Source: MED-G105 sp965263305
GTDB lineage: Bacteria > Pseudomonadota > Alphaproteobacteria > Caulobacterales > Parvularculaceae
Direction: 5' to 3'
Length of the DNA stretch: 64,000 nt
Assembly (NCBI GenBank): GCA_965263305.1
Contig: OZ253666.1
Span: 1,240,001 to 1,304,000 of the forward strand
Below the pieces are notes generated by a model, which saw nothing but the letters and a program-made list of their open reading frames with translations, did not search any database and was not told where the DNA came from. How positions within the stretch are numbered: position 1 is the first letter of the stretch; every line of letters starts with the position of its first letter. Below, piece by piece: positions 1 to 8,265 of this stretch. A program made the translations under genes and the position numbers.

Positions 1-797
1 TGGCTGCCGGATGTGCCGGCTTTCGTCGGCGCACCATAGCCGATGGTTGTCTTGCAGGCGATCAATGTCGGCTTGTCGGCGTCTTTCGCTTTTTCAAGCG
101 CGGCCAGAACCGCCGCCATGTCATGGCCGTCCACGGCTTCTGTACGCCATCCCGACGCCTCGAACCGCGCCCGTTGATCGGTTGAATCAGAAAGGCTGAC
201 GGCGCCGTCAATCGTGATACCGTTATCATCCCACAAAACGATCAGCTTACGCAGCTTTAAATGCCCGGCGAGCCCAATCGCCTCTTGGGAGAGGCCCTCC
301 ATTAAGCAGCCATCACCGGCGATCACATAGGTATGGTGATCCACAAGATCATCGCCGAACCGGGCGTTCAAATGGGCTTCTGCGATCGCCATGCCGACCG
401 CATTGGCAAGGCCCTGGCCTAGCGGGCCCGTGGTCGTCTCTACCGCCGGGGCGTGGCCGTATTCGGGGTGACCAGCTGTTTTTGACCCGATCTGACGGAA
501 GGCTTTGATGTCCTCGAGGCTCATGCCGTCATAGCCCAGGAGGTAGGCGAGAGAATAAAGCAGCATCGAGCCGTGGCCGGCGGACAAAACAAATCGATCC
601 CGGTCCGCCCAAGTCGGTGCGGTCGCATCGAATTTCAGAACACCCCCGTGGAGGGCCGTCGCGACATCCGCCATGCCCATCGGCATGCCCGGATGACCGG
701 ATTTGGCTTTTTCCACCGCGTCCATCGACAAGGCGCGGATGGCGTTGGCCATATCTCGCCCGGAGGACGCCAACAACGTGGAGGGCGATACGGTCAT
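1..797 (-). CDS. tkt: Transketolase, N-terminal part (cut by window edge)
   Basis: The first 265 codons of a thiamine-diphosphate transketolase, the cytosolic enzyme that moves two-carbon ketol units in the pentose phosphate and Calvin-type pathways. The TPP-binding half is clear: SGHPGMPMG at residues 33-41, GHGSMLLY near 74, GPLGQGLANAVG near 124, and the GDG...N cofactor motif with GDGCLMEG at 161-168 and N192. The ATG at 797 is preceded by AAAGGA with 8-base spacing. The gene is divergent from the zapA unit. The pyrimidine-binding and C-terminal domains lie beyond the left edge, so completeness cannot be judged. Confidence 0.97.
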   Translation of the reverse strand, partial: MTVSPSTLLASSGRDMANAIRALSMDAVEKAKSGHPGMPMGMADVATALHGGVLKFDATAPTWADRDRFVLSAGHGSMLLYSLAYLLGYDGMSLEDIKAFRQIGSKTAGHPEYGHAPAVETTTGPLGQGLANAVGMAIAEAHLNARFGDDLVDHHTYVIAGDGCLMEGLSQEAIGLAGHLKLRKLIVLWDDNGITIDGAVSLSDSTDQRARFEASGWRTEAVDGHDMAAVLAALEKAKDADKPTLIACKTTIGYGAPTKAGTSGS

Positions 798-1082
798 GGG
801 AGACATCCTTTGGAATAGCTATCGAGCGCTCCGGAAAACCACGGCGCGGCAAGGTGTTTTAGACCTTCGGGTCTGATTTATCATCGGTTTGGCAGCTAAA
901 TGCCGCGCAGCGGTGGCGCGGTCAAGCGGCGGTGCGGACGCCGCGGATAATTTTGACCCGATTCAAGTGGACAGAAGGCTCAACCCTCCCCACATTACGA
1001 ACGACGCTGCTCGTATTGGCGTTGTATGCCATGAGCGCTTCGCCCAGAATAAACGGATCATCGCTTAAGAGATCATCGACCC
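798..1082. other. Divergent intergenic region tkt / zapA unit
   Basis: Must hold the promoters of tkt (minus) and of the DUF4164-like/zapA pair (plus). I see no convincing gene or hairpin. A short plus-strand reading frame at 932-1120 overlaps the start of the next gene and has no homology-like features. Confidence 0.4.
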
Positions 1083-1415
1083 ATGGCCTCGCCTGCCCCT
1101 CCCATTGCCAATGCTATTAAAGAGCTGACCGAGTCCCTTGATGCGCTCGAAGCGATGCTCGACGAGAAAATGGCCGCGCACGCCAAACAAGACGACACGC
1201 TAGAGACGATCCAGCGCCAGGCGAAGATCGCAAGCGCCCAAGCCCATTTCGCCGCCCAAGAACTGGCGAATACCATTCAGGTGTTAAAAGTGATGATCGC
1301 CCAGAGTCAAAAAACGGCGCAAACAGATGGGCCAACGACGGCGGCGGCATCCTCACCCAAAGACGACGGTCCCGACGATGGGCCTGAAGACAAGCCGGAC
1401 GAAACACTAGGTTAA
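1083..1415 (+). CDS. DUF4164-like short coiled-coil protein upstream of zapA
   Basis: A 110-residue soluble protein with a helical, heptad-like N-terminal two-thirds rich in Ala, Glu and Leu (residues 8-82) and an acidic, Pro/Asp-rich disordered tail. Small coiled-coil proteins of the DUF4164 type sit directly before zapA in many alphaproteobacteria, and here only 13 bases separate the two genes. Their molecular role is not established; the neighbourhood suggests a link to division. The family assignment rests on size, composition and position, not on a decisive motif. Confidence 0.75.
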   Translation: MASPAPPIANAIKELTESLDALEAMLDEKMAAHAKQDDTLETIQRQAKIASAQAHFAAQELANTIQVLKVMIAQSQKTAQTDGPTTAAASSPKDDGPDDGPEDKPDETLG

Positions 1416-1428
1416 AGCGAGGCGCAAA

Positions 1429-1737
1429 ATGGCGGAAGTAGACATTCTCGTGAACGCCCGGCAGTACAAAGTCGCTTGCGAAGATGGCCAGGAACGGCGT
1501 CTGCAAGATCTTGCGCGCCATCTGAATACACATGTTTCGGCGCTCGCCGATGAACTCGGCCAGATCGGCGAAGAACGGCTTCTCCTCCTTGCGGCCCTGA
1601 CGATTTGCGATGAATTGTTTGAAGAACGGGAAAAAGGCGCCATCCCCACAGACGGCGCGCAGAACCCTGCTGAATTGTTGGAAGAGACCCGCGCACGGGT
1701 GAACAAAATGCGTGAACGGCTTTCAGCCGCAGGCTGA
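1429..1737 (+). CDS. zapA: Cell division protein ZapA
   Basis: A 102-residue ZapA. The family binds FtsZ protofilaments in the cytoplasm and promotes bundling of the Z-ring. The N-terminal part (residues 1-45) has the typical VDILVNARQYKVACEDGQE start followed by RLQDLARHLNTHV. The C-terminal part is the dimer/tetramer coiled coil, with LLLLAALTICDELFE at about 51-65 and a final Glu/Arg-rich helix. It is translated just after the DUF4164-like gene. In many alphaproteobacteria a 6S RNA gene and a 5-formyl-THF cyclo-ligase follow; here the minus-strand lspA comes instead, only 28 bases away. Confidence 0.95.
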   Translation: MAEVDILVNARQYKVACEDGQERRLQDLARHLNTHVSALADELGQIGEERLLLLAALTICDELFEEREKGAIPTDGAQNPAELLEETRARVNKMRERLSAAG

Positions 1738-1765
1738 TAAAACTTGCCTTTATGAAAGAGGCTTT

Positions 1766-2344
1766 TCAGGCGTCGCGGGTCAGGAATGCATCAACGAACA
1801 AACACGCGACGCCGACATTGATGCTGACATCAGCGACATTGAACACCCACGGAAACCAAAGCCCGGTAAAATCTAAAAAGTCGACCACGTATCCATAGGC
1901 GATGCGGTCATACACATTCCCGATGGCGCCGCCGATGATGAACGCGATGCCCGTTGCGGCGATTTTGCGGTCAATGCGGGCGAGCCAGATGATGAGCCCC
2001 GTGGCAATCGTCAGGGAAAGGAGGGATAGTATAATCCGGGAGGGCATGCCGCCCGCACCGAGCCCGAAGCTCGCCCCGTAATTCTGAACGAATGTTAAAT
2101 CAAAAATGGGCGAGACCGGTATCTGCCGGCACATTTGGGCAGGCGCCTTCGCGCAAGGAACCCATTTTTCTTGCAGCTTCACCCCATGAACAATCCAGTG
2201 CTTGGAGGCTTGGTCAACGGCGGCGACGACAGCCGCGCCAATAAGCGTCGGCGCGAAAAAGCGGTTAGCGCGCGCCGCGGCCAACCATTCTGTTGCCTGA
2301 TCCTGAAAGGATTTTTTTTCGCCGCCATCGCTCATGTTGGTCAC
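1766..2344 (-). CDS. lspA: Lipoprotein signal peptidase (signal peptidase II)
   Basis: Inner-membrane aspartyl protease that cuts the signal peptide from diacylglyceryl prolipoproteins. Family motifs are present: DQASKHW in the first helix, NYGASFG (NxGxAFG type), GNVYDR with the first catalytic Asp, and VVDFLDF...FNVADVSIN with the second. About four membrane helices are predicted. The chosen GTG at 2344 overlaps the ileS stop as GTGA and has GGAGG 4 bases upstream; an ATG at 2335 is the alternative and loses three residues. Its substrates in this window would include the OmpA-like, CpaD-like, LysM and hydrolase lipoproteins. Confidence 0.95.
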   Translation of the reverse strand: MTNMSDGGEKKSFQDQATEWLAAARANRFFAPTLIGAAVVAAVDQASKHWIVHGVKLQEKWVPCAKAPAQMCRQIPVSPIFDLTFVQNYGASFGLGAGGMPSRIILSLLSLTIATGLIIWLARIDRKIAATGIAFIIGGAIGNVYDRIAYGYVVDFLDFTGLWFPWVFNVADVSINVGVACLFVDAFLTRDA

Positions 2345-5253
2345 GATGCCTCCACCGCTTCGGCGCACCGTCCGCATACCGCTGGATGATTGGGTTGAAT
2401 ACCGATATCAGGGAGAAATCGCCAGCATCGTGCGCATTTTGCCAATGTTGATGCGGCGGGCGTCACGGCAACCCCTTGCACATCGTCGAGGCGGAAGGCA
2501 TCTGCAGGCCCCTCGCCTGCCTCCACCGTCACCGTTGAAGTGATGAACAACTCCGCCAAATCATGGGCCGAGACGGCGCTGCGCAATTCGTCAGAGGCAA
2601 GATACAGCACCGGCGCCGCCTCAAGACTGGAGCCAATCCGCTTTTCACGCCGCTCCACCTCCAAGGCGCCGGTTACCACACGACGCACACGCCGCAATAC
2701 TGACCAAGATTGCGCCAAAGCGTCGTCACGCCAGGCGGCCGGCGTTTCGGGGAAGAGCTGCAGATGAACAGACCCCGCTTCTTCGCCATAGCGCTCCGCC
2801 CAGGCCTCCTCCATGGTGAAAATACAGAACGGGGCAAGCCAGACCATCAGCCGGTCAAGACATGCGTTCATCACCGTGCGCGCCGCGCGACGGCGCATCG
2901 TCGCTGGGGCATCGCAATACAAGCTATCCTTGCGGATATCGAGGTAAAAGGCCGACAGATCGAGGGTGCAGAAATCAAGCACCTGGCGCCATACGCCCTT
3001 GAAATCAAACGCTTCATAGCCCGCCCGCACCTGGTCATCGAGCTCAACAAGGCGATGCAGGATATAACGTTCCAATTCCGGCATATCAGCCGGCGCAACT
3101 GCTTCTTCTTCTGTATACCCACTGACCGCGCCAAGGAGATAGCGGATCGTATTGCGAAGTTTGCGATAGGCGTCGACAGCCGAGCCGATGATCTCCTTCC
3201 CAATGCGCAGATCATCAGCGTAATCCGCACTCGCCGCCCAGATGCGAAGGATATCGGCGCCATAGGTCTTCATGATGTCAGCCGGGTCAACAACGTTGCC
3301 CACGGACTTAGACATTTTTAACCCGTTTTCATCGAGCACAAATCCATGAGTCAAAACGCCTTTATAGGGCGCTTGCCCGCGGGTGCCACAGCTCTCCAAG
3401 AGAGAGGATTGGAACCATCCACGATGCTGGTCGGAGCCTTCGAGATAAAGATCCGCTGGCGAGCGTAAGTCGTTGCGCTGCTCCAGGCAGAACGCATGGG
3501 TCGAACCGGAATCGAACCAGACATCGAGAATATCCTCGACCTTATCGAATTGCGCAGGATCATAGCCCTCACCGAGGAAATCTTCGGCGGGCGTATCGAA
3601 CCACGCGTCAGCGCCATGGCGCTTGATTGCGTTGGTAATTCGCTCATTGACGGCCGGGTCATTTAACGGCTCACCGGTTTTTTTGTCCGCAAACACCGTA
3701 ATCGGCACACCCCAGGCGCGTTGACGGGAGACGAGCCAATCGGGGCGCCCTTCCACCATGGCGCGGATGCGATTGCGCCCTTGGGGCGGCGTAAACGCCG
3801 TCTCATCGATGGATTTTAGGGCCGTATCCCGTAAGCCGCCCTCGCCTTTCGCGCCAAGGCGGATGAACCATTGGGGCGTATTGCGGAAAATGACCGGCGC
3901 TTTTGATCGCCAGGAATGGGGGTAGGAGTGCTTCAACCGGCCGCGCGCCAGAAGCGTGCCATGGTCGATGAGCGCCTGGATTACCGTCTTATTGGCGTCA
4001 CCGTCTTTCCCTTTTTTCTTCCCCTCAATGACGAGAACTTGTTTGCCTTCAAACCCCGGCGCTTCGTCGGTATAGGCGCCGAACTCATCCACCGTATGAG
4101 GAATATCCGCCATGGAGCGGCCATGGGCGACCCAGGCTTCAAAATCCTCCTGCCCGTGGCTCGGCGCAGTATGCACAAAGCCTGTGCCGGCCTCATCGGT
4201 GACATGCTCGCCCGCGAGTAACGGCACATCAAAGGCGTACCCCCCCTCAAACCCCCGCAAGGGGTGAGCGCAGGTAAAGCCGTCAGGGTTGATGTCAGAG
4301 AGGCGCGTCCATGCCGCGATCAGCCCCGCCTCGCGCACGCTTTCGGCCAGCGCATCGGCGACGATGAGCTTATCGCCCGGCTTCGACCAGGGTTCGAACT
4401 CAAGATCCGCCTTCATCGCGCCGACTTTATAAAGCCCGTAAGAAAGCGTTGGCCCAAAACAGATCGCCCGGTTACCAGGGATCGTCCAAGGCGTCGTTGT
4501 CCAGATCACAACGCTTGCGTCGGTTGGGCCGCCGTCAACGACGGGAAATTTTACCCAAATTGTTGTAGACTGATGATCGTGGTACTCGATCTCCGCCTCG
4601 GCAAGGGCCGTTTGTTCAACGGGCGACCACATGACCGGCTTTGACCCGCGATAGAGCAACCCCTTGTCGACAAACTTCAACAACTCCCCACAGATCGCCG
4701 CTTCCGAGGCAAAGTCCATGGTAAGGTAAGGATCCTTCCAATCCCCCACGACGCCATAGCGCTTGAATTCTTCGCGTTGGATGTCGATCCATTTCGCGGC
4801 ATAGGCGCGGCAGGCTTGACGGAATTCCGATGATGGCACATCGCGCTTCGCACGCCCCTTGGCGCGGAACTCCTCCTCGACCTTCCATTCAATGGGCAGG
4901 CCGTGGCAATCCCACCCCGGCACGTAGTTGGCGTCAAACCCCATCATCTGCCGTGAGCGGACGATAAAATCCTTCAGCACCTTGTTGAAGGCATGACCCA
5001 TATGGAGGTGCCCGTTGGCGTAGGGCGGGCCATCATGGAGGATATATTGCGGGCGACCGGCCGCCGCCTCGCGCAATTGCCGATAGAGATCGGCCGTCTC
5101 CCACCGCTCAAGGATTTTAGGCTCCAGCTTCGGCAACCCGGCGCGCATTGGAAAATTCGTATCGGGCAGGAACAGCGTCTTTTTATAGCGTTCTGCGTTT
5201 TCGTCTTTGGGCGCGGCGGTTTTCGATGCGCCTTCATTCGATGCATTCGGCAT
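2341..5253 (-). CDS. ileS: Isoleucyl-tRNA synthetase
   Basis: A 970-residue class I synthetase that charges tRNA-Ile. The HIGH signature is HLHMGH at residues 82-87 and the KMSKS loop is KMSKS at 646-650. Between them lies the CP1 editing domain (for example VVIWTTTPWTIPGNRA). The C-terminal zinc element is intact, with CARC at 940-943 and CGRC at 960-963. The short N-terminal tail (about 20 residues, polar and charged) before the catalytic core is not unusual in alphaproteobacteria. It is translationally coupled to lspA, a very common gene order. Confidence 0.98.
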   Translation of the reverse strand: MPNASNEGASKTAAPKDENAERYKKTLFLPDTNFPMRAGLPKLEPKILERWETADLYRQLREAAAGRPQYILHDGPPYANGHLHMGHAFNKVLKDFIVRSRQMMGFDANYVPGWDCHGLPIEWKVEEEFRAKGRAKRDVPSSEFRQACRAYAAKWIDIQREEFKRYGVVGDWKDPYLTMDFASEAAICGELLKFVDKGLLYRGSKPVMWSPVEQTALAEAEIEYHDHQSTTIWVKFPVVDGGPTDASVVIWTTTPWTIPGNRAICFGPTLSYGLYKVGAMKADLEFEPWSKPGDKLIVADALAESVREAGLIAAWTRLSDINPDGFTCAHPLRGFEGGYAFDVPLLAGEHVTDEAGTGFVHTAPSHGQEDFEAWVAHGRSMADIPHTVDEFGAYTDEAPGFEGKQVLVIEGKKKGKDGDANKTVIQALIDHGTLLARGRLKHSYPHSWRSKAPVIFRNTPQWFIRLGAKGEGGLRDTALKSIDETAFTPPQGRNRIRAMVEGRPDWLVSRQRAWGVPITVFADKKTGEPLNDPAVNERITNAIKRHGADAWFDTPAEDFLGEGYDPAQFDKVEDILDVWFDSGSTHAFCLEQRNDLRSPADLYLEGSDQHRGWFQSSLLESCGTRGQAPYKGVLTHGFVLDENGLKMSKSVGNVVDPADIMKTYGADILRIWAASADYADDLRIGKEIIGSAVDAYRKLRNTIRYLLGAVSGYTEEEAVAPADMPELERYILHRLVELDDQVRAGYEAFDFKGVWRQVLDFCTLDLSAFYLDIRKDSLYCDAPATMRRRAARTVMNACLDRLMVWLAPFCIFTMEEAWAERYGEEAGSVHLQLFPETPAAWRDDALAQSWSVLRRVRRVVTGALEVERREKRIGSSLEAAPVLYLASDELRSAVSAHDLAELFITSTVTVEAGEGPADAFRLDDVQGVAVTPAASTLAKCARCWRFLPDIGIQPNHPAVCGRCAEAVEAS

Positions 5254-5549
5254 CGCTCACTCTCTTTTATCTAATCTGAAAATCTATTGATGAAGGAAGA
5301 ACCCGGTCCCGCCCGGAAGGTCAAGCATCACGAAAGACCCCCGACCACTCTTACGAGCGGGCCGGGCTAATAATTCGAAAATCTATCGTTTTGATCCAAT
5401 CGAACGCCATAATCAGGGGCATATCACGGCTTTGCCGCGAGGTCACCTCATCAGCGCGTCAAAGGTTTGTCCTAGAGTCCATCCTCAATTACAAAGACAG
5501 GGAATGGTCCTTATCGGACATTGCTTGATTTGCGGGTTATCGTGAACGA
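5254..5549. other. Intergenic region between ileS and an AT-rich orphan gene
   Basis: Contains the ileS promoter region on the minus strand. The right half becomes AT-richer toward the plus-strand orphan gene. No RNA gene, repeat or strong hairpin was recognised. Confidence 0.35.
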
Positions 5550-5981
5550 ATGAAAAAATTAGCTGTCTCGATACTGCCCAATACTGACCGAATAGTCGGC
5601 TTCACAATTCCAAAGGATGGAATATTCTTTATTTGCAGTCATGACGCGGTTTGGCGAGCGTTAATTAGACCGGAAATCGAGGTCAAAGCGATGGACAATT
5701 CCCCATATAATTTCATTGAGGAACGCAACGATTTTCTGGGTCTGGTTTTCGATGGAGTTCGCGAAAACGAGCCGCTTTTAGACGTAGGAAAAAATCGATT
5801 CTCTTATGACTTTAATCCCAAAAATGGAGCCGTTACGGTCAGCTATATGATTGCCAGTCAAACCGGCGAAATAGAGTTTCCGACCTTCTCTGGTGATTGG
5901 TTTGCTGCTTCGTTTTCTGAGGATGGCCGATATTTGGTGCTCGCCGAACCATACGACTTAGCGGTTTACGATACCTTCTGA
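5550..5981 (+). CDS. Orphan hypothetical protein, AT-rich gene
   Basis: A 143-residue protein I do not recognise. It has no signal peptide or membrane segment. The sequence is beta-rich, and the last 35 residues (GDWFAASFSEDGRYLVLAEP) resemble a single blade-like strand-turn-strand element. Codon use and base composition are visibly more AT-rich than in ileS or the genes that follow, and the gene stands alone between oppositely oriented neighbours. That fits a recently acquired gene or an orphan immunity-type protein, but no partner toxin is visible. It is kept as real because it is long for its composition and uses plausible codons. Confidence 0.6.
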   Translation: MKKLAVSILPNTDRIVGFTIPKDGIFFICSHDAVWRALIRPEIEVKAMDNSPYNFIEERNDFLGLVFDGVRENEPLLDVGKNRFSYDFNPKNGAVTVSYMIASQTGEIEFPTFSGDWFAASFSEDGRYLVLAEPYDLAVYDTF

Positions 5982-6027
5982 ATGTCTGCTATTGGCGAAT
6001 TCCGGTCGTTATAGTTGAGTATAGCGC

Positions 6028-6852
6028 CTAGGATCGCTCCAGCACCAGACGGGCGCCGGTTAAGCTATCGAGGCGGCGTTCGTCATTAATCTGGACGCCT
6101 TTAATGACAGCCTCTCCTTTTTCGGAAACCGAAAAAATGACGCCGAAACGACTATCATCAGCCGGCGGCTGCGTGAGCCCATCGCACCGCTCAGGGATGT
6201 TAAGCTCAGGGTTTGTCGCCGCTTCGGCTTGACGGTCACGACAGAAGTTAAAGTCCCGAAGCGCCCGCTCGCGGCGGCGCTGGGCGGCCATCCGATCTTC
6301 GAGCGCAAGGGCCGTTTCCTTATCGGCGTAATAGCGGGTCGGTAATTCGAGCTTCGCAAACAAGCGGCGACACCACACATCCGGTTGCGGGGTTTGATCC
6401 CCGCAGTTGTAACCACCGCGAATAGTAGCGCTCACCTTTAACACGACGCCCGCAGCGGCCGCTTTTTGGCGATCCTGGGTCAGCAAAACGGGTTCAAAAA
6501 AGTGTCCTTGCTTCGCGAGGGCAAGGTAGACCTCATCAAGTTTAATGCGTCGCGACCACGGGCTTAGTCTTAGTCCCTTTTCTCTTCGATCGCGCACATC
6601 GACTTGAGCGCGCAGCGCCTCATCGGCGACGTCATTCAAAGCGGCCGCATTAATCGCATAAGAAAGAATGGCGTAGTGCCCGAAAAAGATGTCGCGCGGA
6701 TCGATTGGACGTGTCTGCAACACGATTTCCTGGCCGCTGGAACGCGCCGCCTCCGCCCGGAAGACGGCGATCCCGAAAAAGGCCGCGACAAAGATGAGCG
6801 CCAAAAAAGCGCGGAGGCGAAAATTAGATCGCAAATTCGAAAGGGCGTTCAT
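6028..6852 (-). CDS. GDYXXLXY-domain membrane-anchored protein
   Basis: A 274-residue protein with one N-terminal membrane helix (residues 13-33) and a periplasmic domain. The segment DIFFGHYAILSYAIN matches the GDYXXLXY signature except that the Asp is His here. Genes of this family normally follow a DUF2157 or DUF4401 membrane protein, as here: the ATG overlaps the upstream stop as ATGA, so the two are coupled. Cysteines are conserved-looking in pairs (GYNCGDQ, DVWCRR, NFCRDR, ERCDG). The function of the pair is unknown; a membrane stress or envelope sensing role is only a guess. Confidence 0.85.
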   Translation of the reverse strand: MNALSNLRSNFRLRAFLALIFVAAFFGIAVFRAEAARSSGQEIVLQTRPIDPRDIFFGHYAILSYAINAAALNDVADEALRAQVDVRDRREKGLRLSPWSRRIKLDEVYLALAKQGHFFEPVLLTQDRQKAAAAGVVLKVSATIRGGYNCGDQTPQPDVWCRRLFAKLELPTRYYADKETALALEDRMAAQRRRERALRDFNFCRDRQAEAATNPELNIPERCDGLTQPPADDSRFGVIFSVSEKGEAVIKGVQINDERRLDSLTGARLVLERS

Positions 6853-8027
6853 GTCGCAACTCCTTCTTGGGAGAGGGATGTCATGCGCGCGCGCCTCAAC
6901 ATCCGGTTTGTCACGATCAACAGGGCCGTCAGCGACAAGCCGAAGATGATTAAGATGACGCCCGCCAGAACCAAATTATCGGCCAGCGTGAAAAAGATGA
7001 GGGAGGTCGCGATAAACCCGACAACGCCGGCGCCGCGCAGCCAACGCCGCCCTGGCGCCGCGCCATAGGCCGTCAGTAAACTGAAGATGACGAGGGCCGC
7101 AATCGCGACATCGAGAGAGGTAAAAAATTGGGGTGCAAAGCGTTCAATCGCCGCCGCCGTCACCAACGCCCCAGAGGCCAACCATGTCAGCCATCCGGCC
7201 GCCGTGCGCGCCGCCCAGACGCCCATCACCCGGGCGAAGAATTCAGCAATCGCGGCGAGCGCCGCCCAAAATCCGGCGAAGGACAATGCATAAATCAACG
7301 ATGCCAATGACCCGTTTTCCCAATCCCCGATCCATTCCGCAATCAGGCGCGCAATGGTGGGCGACCACCAGACAAGCAGCCCGATAAAAATGATGTGCAT
7401 GACGCCAAGAACCCGCTCTCTCACGCCAATCCACCCCATTGCCGCCCATACGGGCAGCACCCAAAACGGCCCGTAAAAGAAAGTCTCTTTAGGCGGACCG
7501 CCATCGGCGATCCCAAACATATGATTCAGGGTCCAAAATACGCCGAGACCAGCGGCGAGTGTCGCCGCCGATGGCGCGCGCAAAAGAACAGCGATGATCG
7601 TGGCGCCAATCGTCCACGTCGCTAGAAAAGCGGTTGTTGTCGCGCTCGTATGGTAAAGCTGGCCAACCACGACGAGCCCGCCACCGAACAAGACAGCGCC
7701 AATGGTTGCGACCCAGTTCGATGGTAACGCCAGGGCGCGGGCCCTTAATTCACCGGCCCCGAGGAGCAGTAGGGCGAAAAACCCAAACAGTAATCCCAAA
7801 CGTCCGATACCGTTCACGGACGACCAGTTCGCCGCGATGATGGTTAACAACCCAACCATCACGGCGAGCGCCGCCAACCCTGGTAGGACGGGGCTTGAAT
7901 GATCGGAGGTATCATGGAGAGCCGCGTCATCCCGAAGACGACCGGCCAACTCAGTGTCGATCAAGCCCCCCGCGACCCAGCGCGCAATATCAACTTCTAG
8001 CCTTTTTAAATAGGCGGATTTTTTCAT
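6849..8027 (-). CDS. DUF2157 polytopic membrane protein
   Basis: A 392-residue protein with a short cytosolic N-terminal helix (LKRLEVDIARWVAGGLID, the DUF2157 hallmark) followed by about ten to twelve hydrophobic helices. The ATG at 8027 has GGAGGGG six bases upstream; a longer frame from 8045 lacks such support. It is co-translated with the GDYXXLXY protein downstream. A tandem palindrome lies 60-85 bases upstream and probably controls the pair. The biochemical role of DUF2157 proteins is not known. Confidence 0.9.
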   Translation of the reverse strand: MKKSAYLKRLEVDIARWVAGGLIDTELAGRLRDDAALHDTSDHSSPVLPGLAALAVMVGLLTIIAANWSSVNGIGRLGLLFGFFALLLLGAGELRARALALPSNWVATIGAVLFGGGLVVVGQLYHTSATTTAFLATWTIGATIIAVLLRAPSAATLAAGLGVFWTLNHMFGIADGGPPKETFFYGPFWVLPVWAAMGWIGVRERVLGVMHIIFIGLLVWWSPTIARLIAEWIGDWENGSLASLIYALSFAGFWAALAAIAEFFARVMGVWAARTAAGWLTWLASGALVTAAAIERFAPQFFTSLDVAIAALVIFSLLTAYGAAPGRRWLRGAGVVGFIATSLIFFTLADNLVLAGVILIIFGLSLTALLIVTNRMLRRARMTSLSQEGVAT

Positions 8028-8084
8028 GTATCGCCCCTCCGGCATTCCCGAATATCACCATAGGCGATTATCATAACATATCGA

Positions 8085-8111
8085 TGAACAATGTTCAATG
8101 AACATTGTTCA
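8085..8111 (-). promoter_or_regulatory. Tandem palindromic operator upstream of the DUF2157 operon
   Basis: Two 13-base palindromes, TGAACAATGTTCA (8085-8097) and TGAACATTGTTCA (8099-8111), are separated by one A. Together they make a near-perfect 27-base symmetric element. The spacing of 14 bases between centres is typical of two dimers of a TetR-type repressor on overlapping faces. No such regulator is encoded nearby in this window. Confidence 0.75.
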
Positions 8112-8206
8112 AAAACAAAACGTGCAAGGCCCTTTGGCGATTCAGAAGGGAATTTGAGCAAGCTCTTTCGAAAACCGCGTTGTAACCTCAGGGTTCAGCA
8201 CCACAA

Positions 8207-8243
8207 CAAAAAACCCCGCACGATTTTATCGGACGGGGCCTTT
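8207..8243 (-). terminator. Intrinsic terminator of the low-complexity protein gene
   Basis: On the minus strand CCCCG and CGGGG arms (with further CGAT/ATCG pairing inside) are followed by six T residues, starting just after the stop at 8266. Confidence 0.7.
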
Positions 8244-8265
8244 TCGTTCTCGAAATGAGAGTCGT

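Noticed and set aside
932..1120. A short plus-strand frame before the DUF4164-like gene
   Set aside because: It overlaps the start of the real gene in another frame and has no ribosome-binding site or typical codon use.
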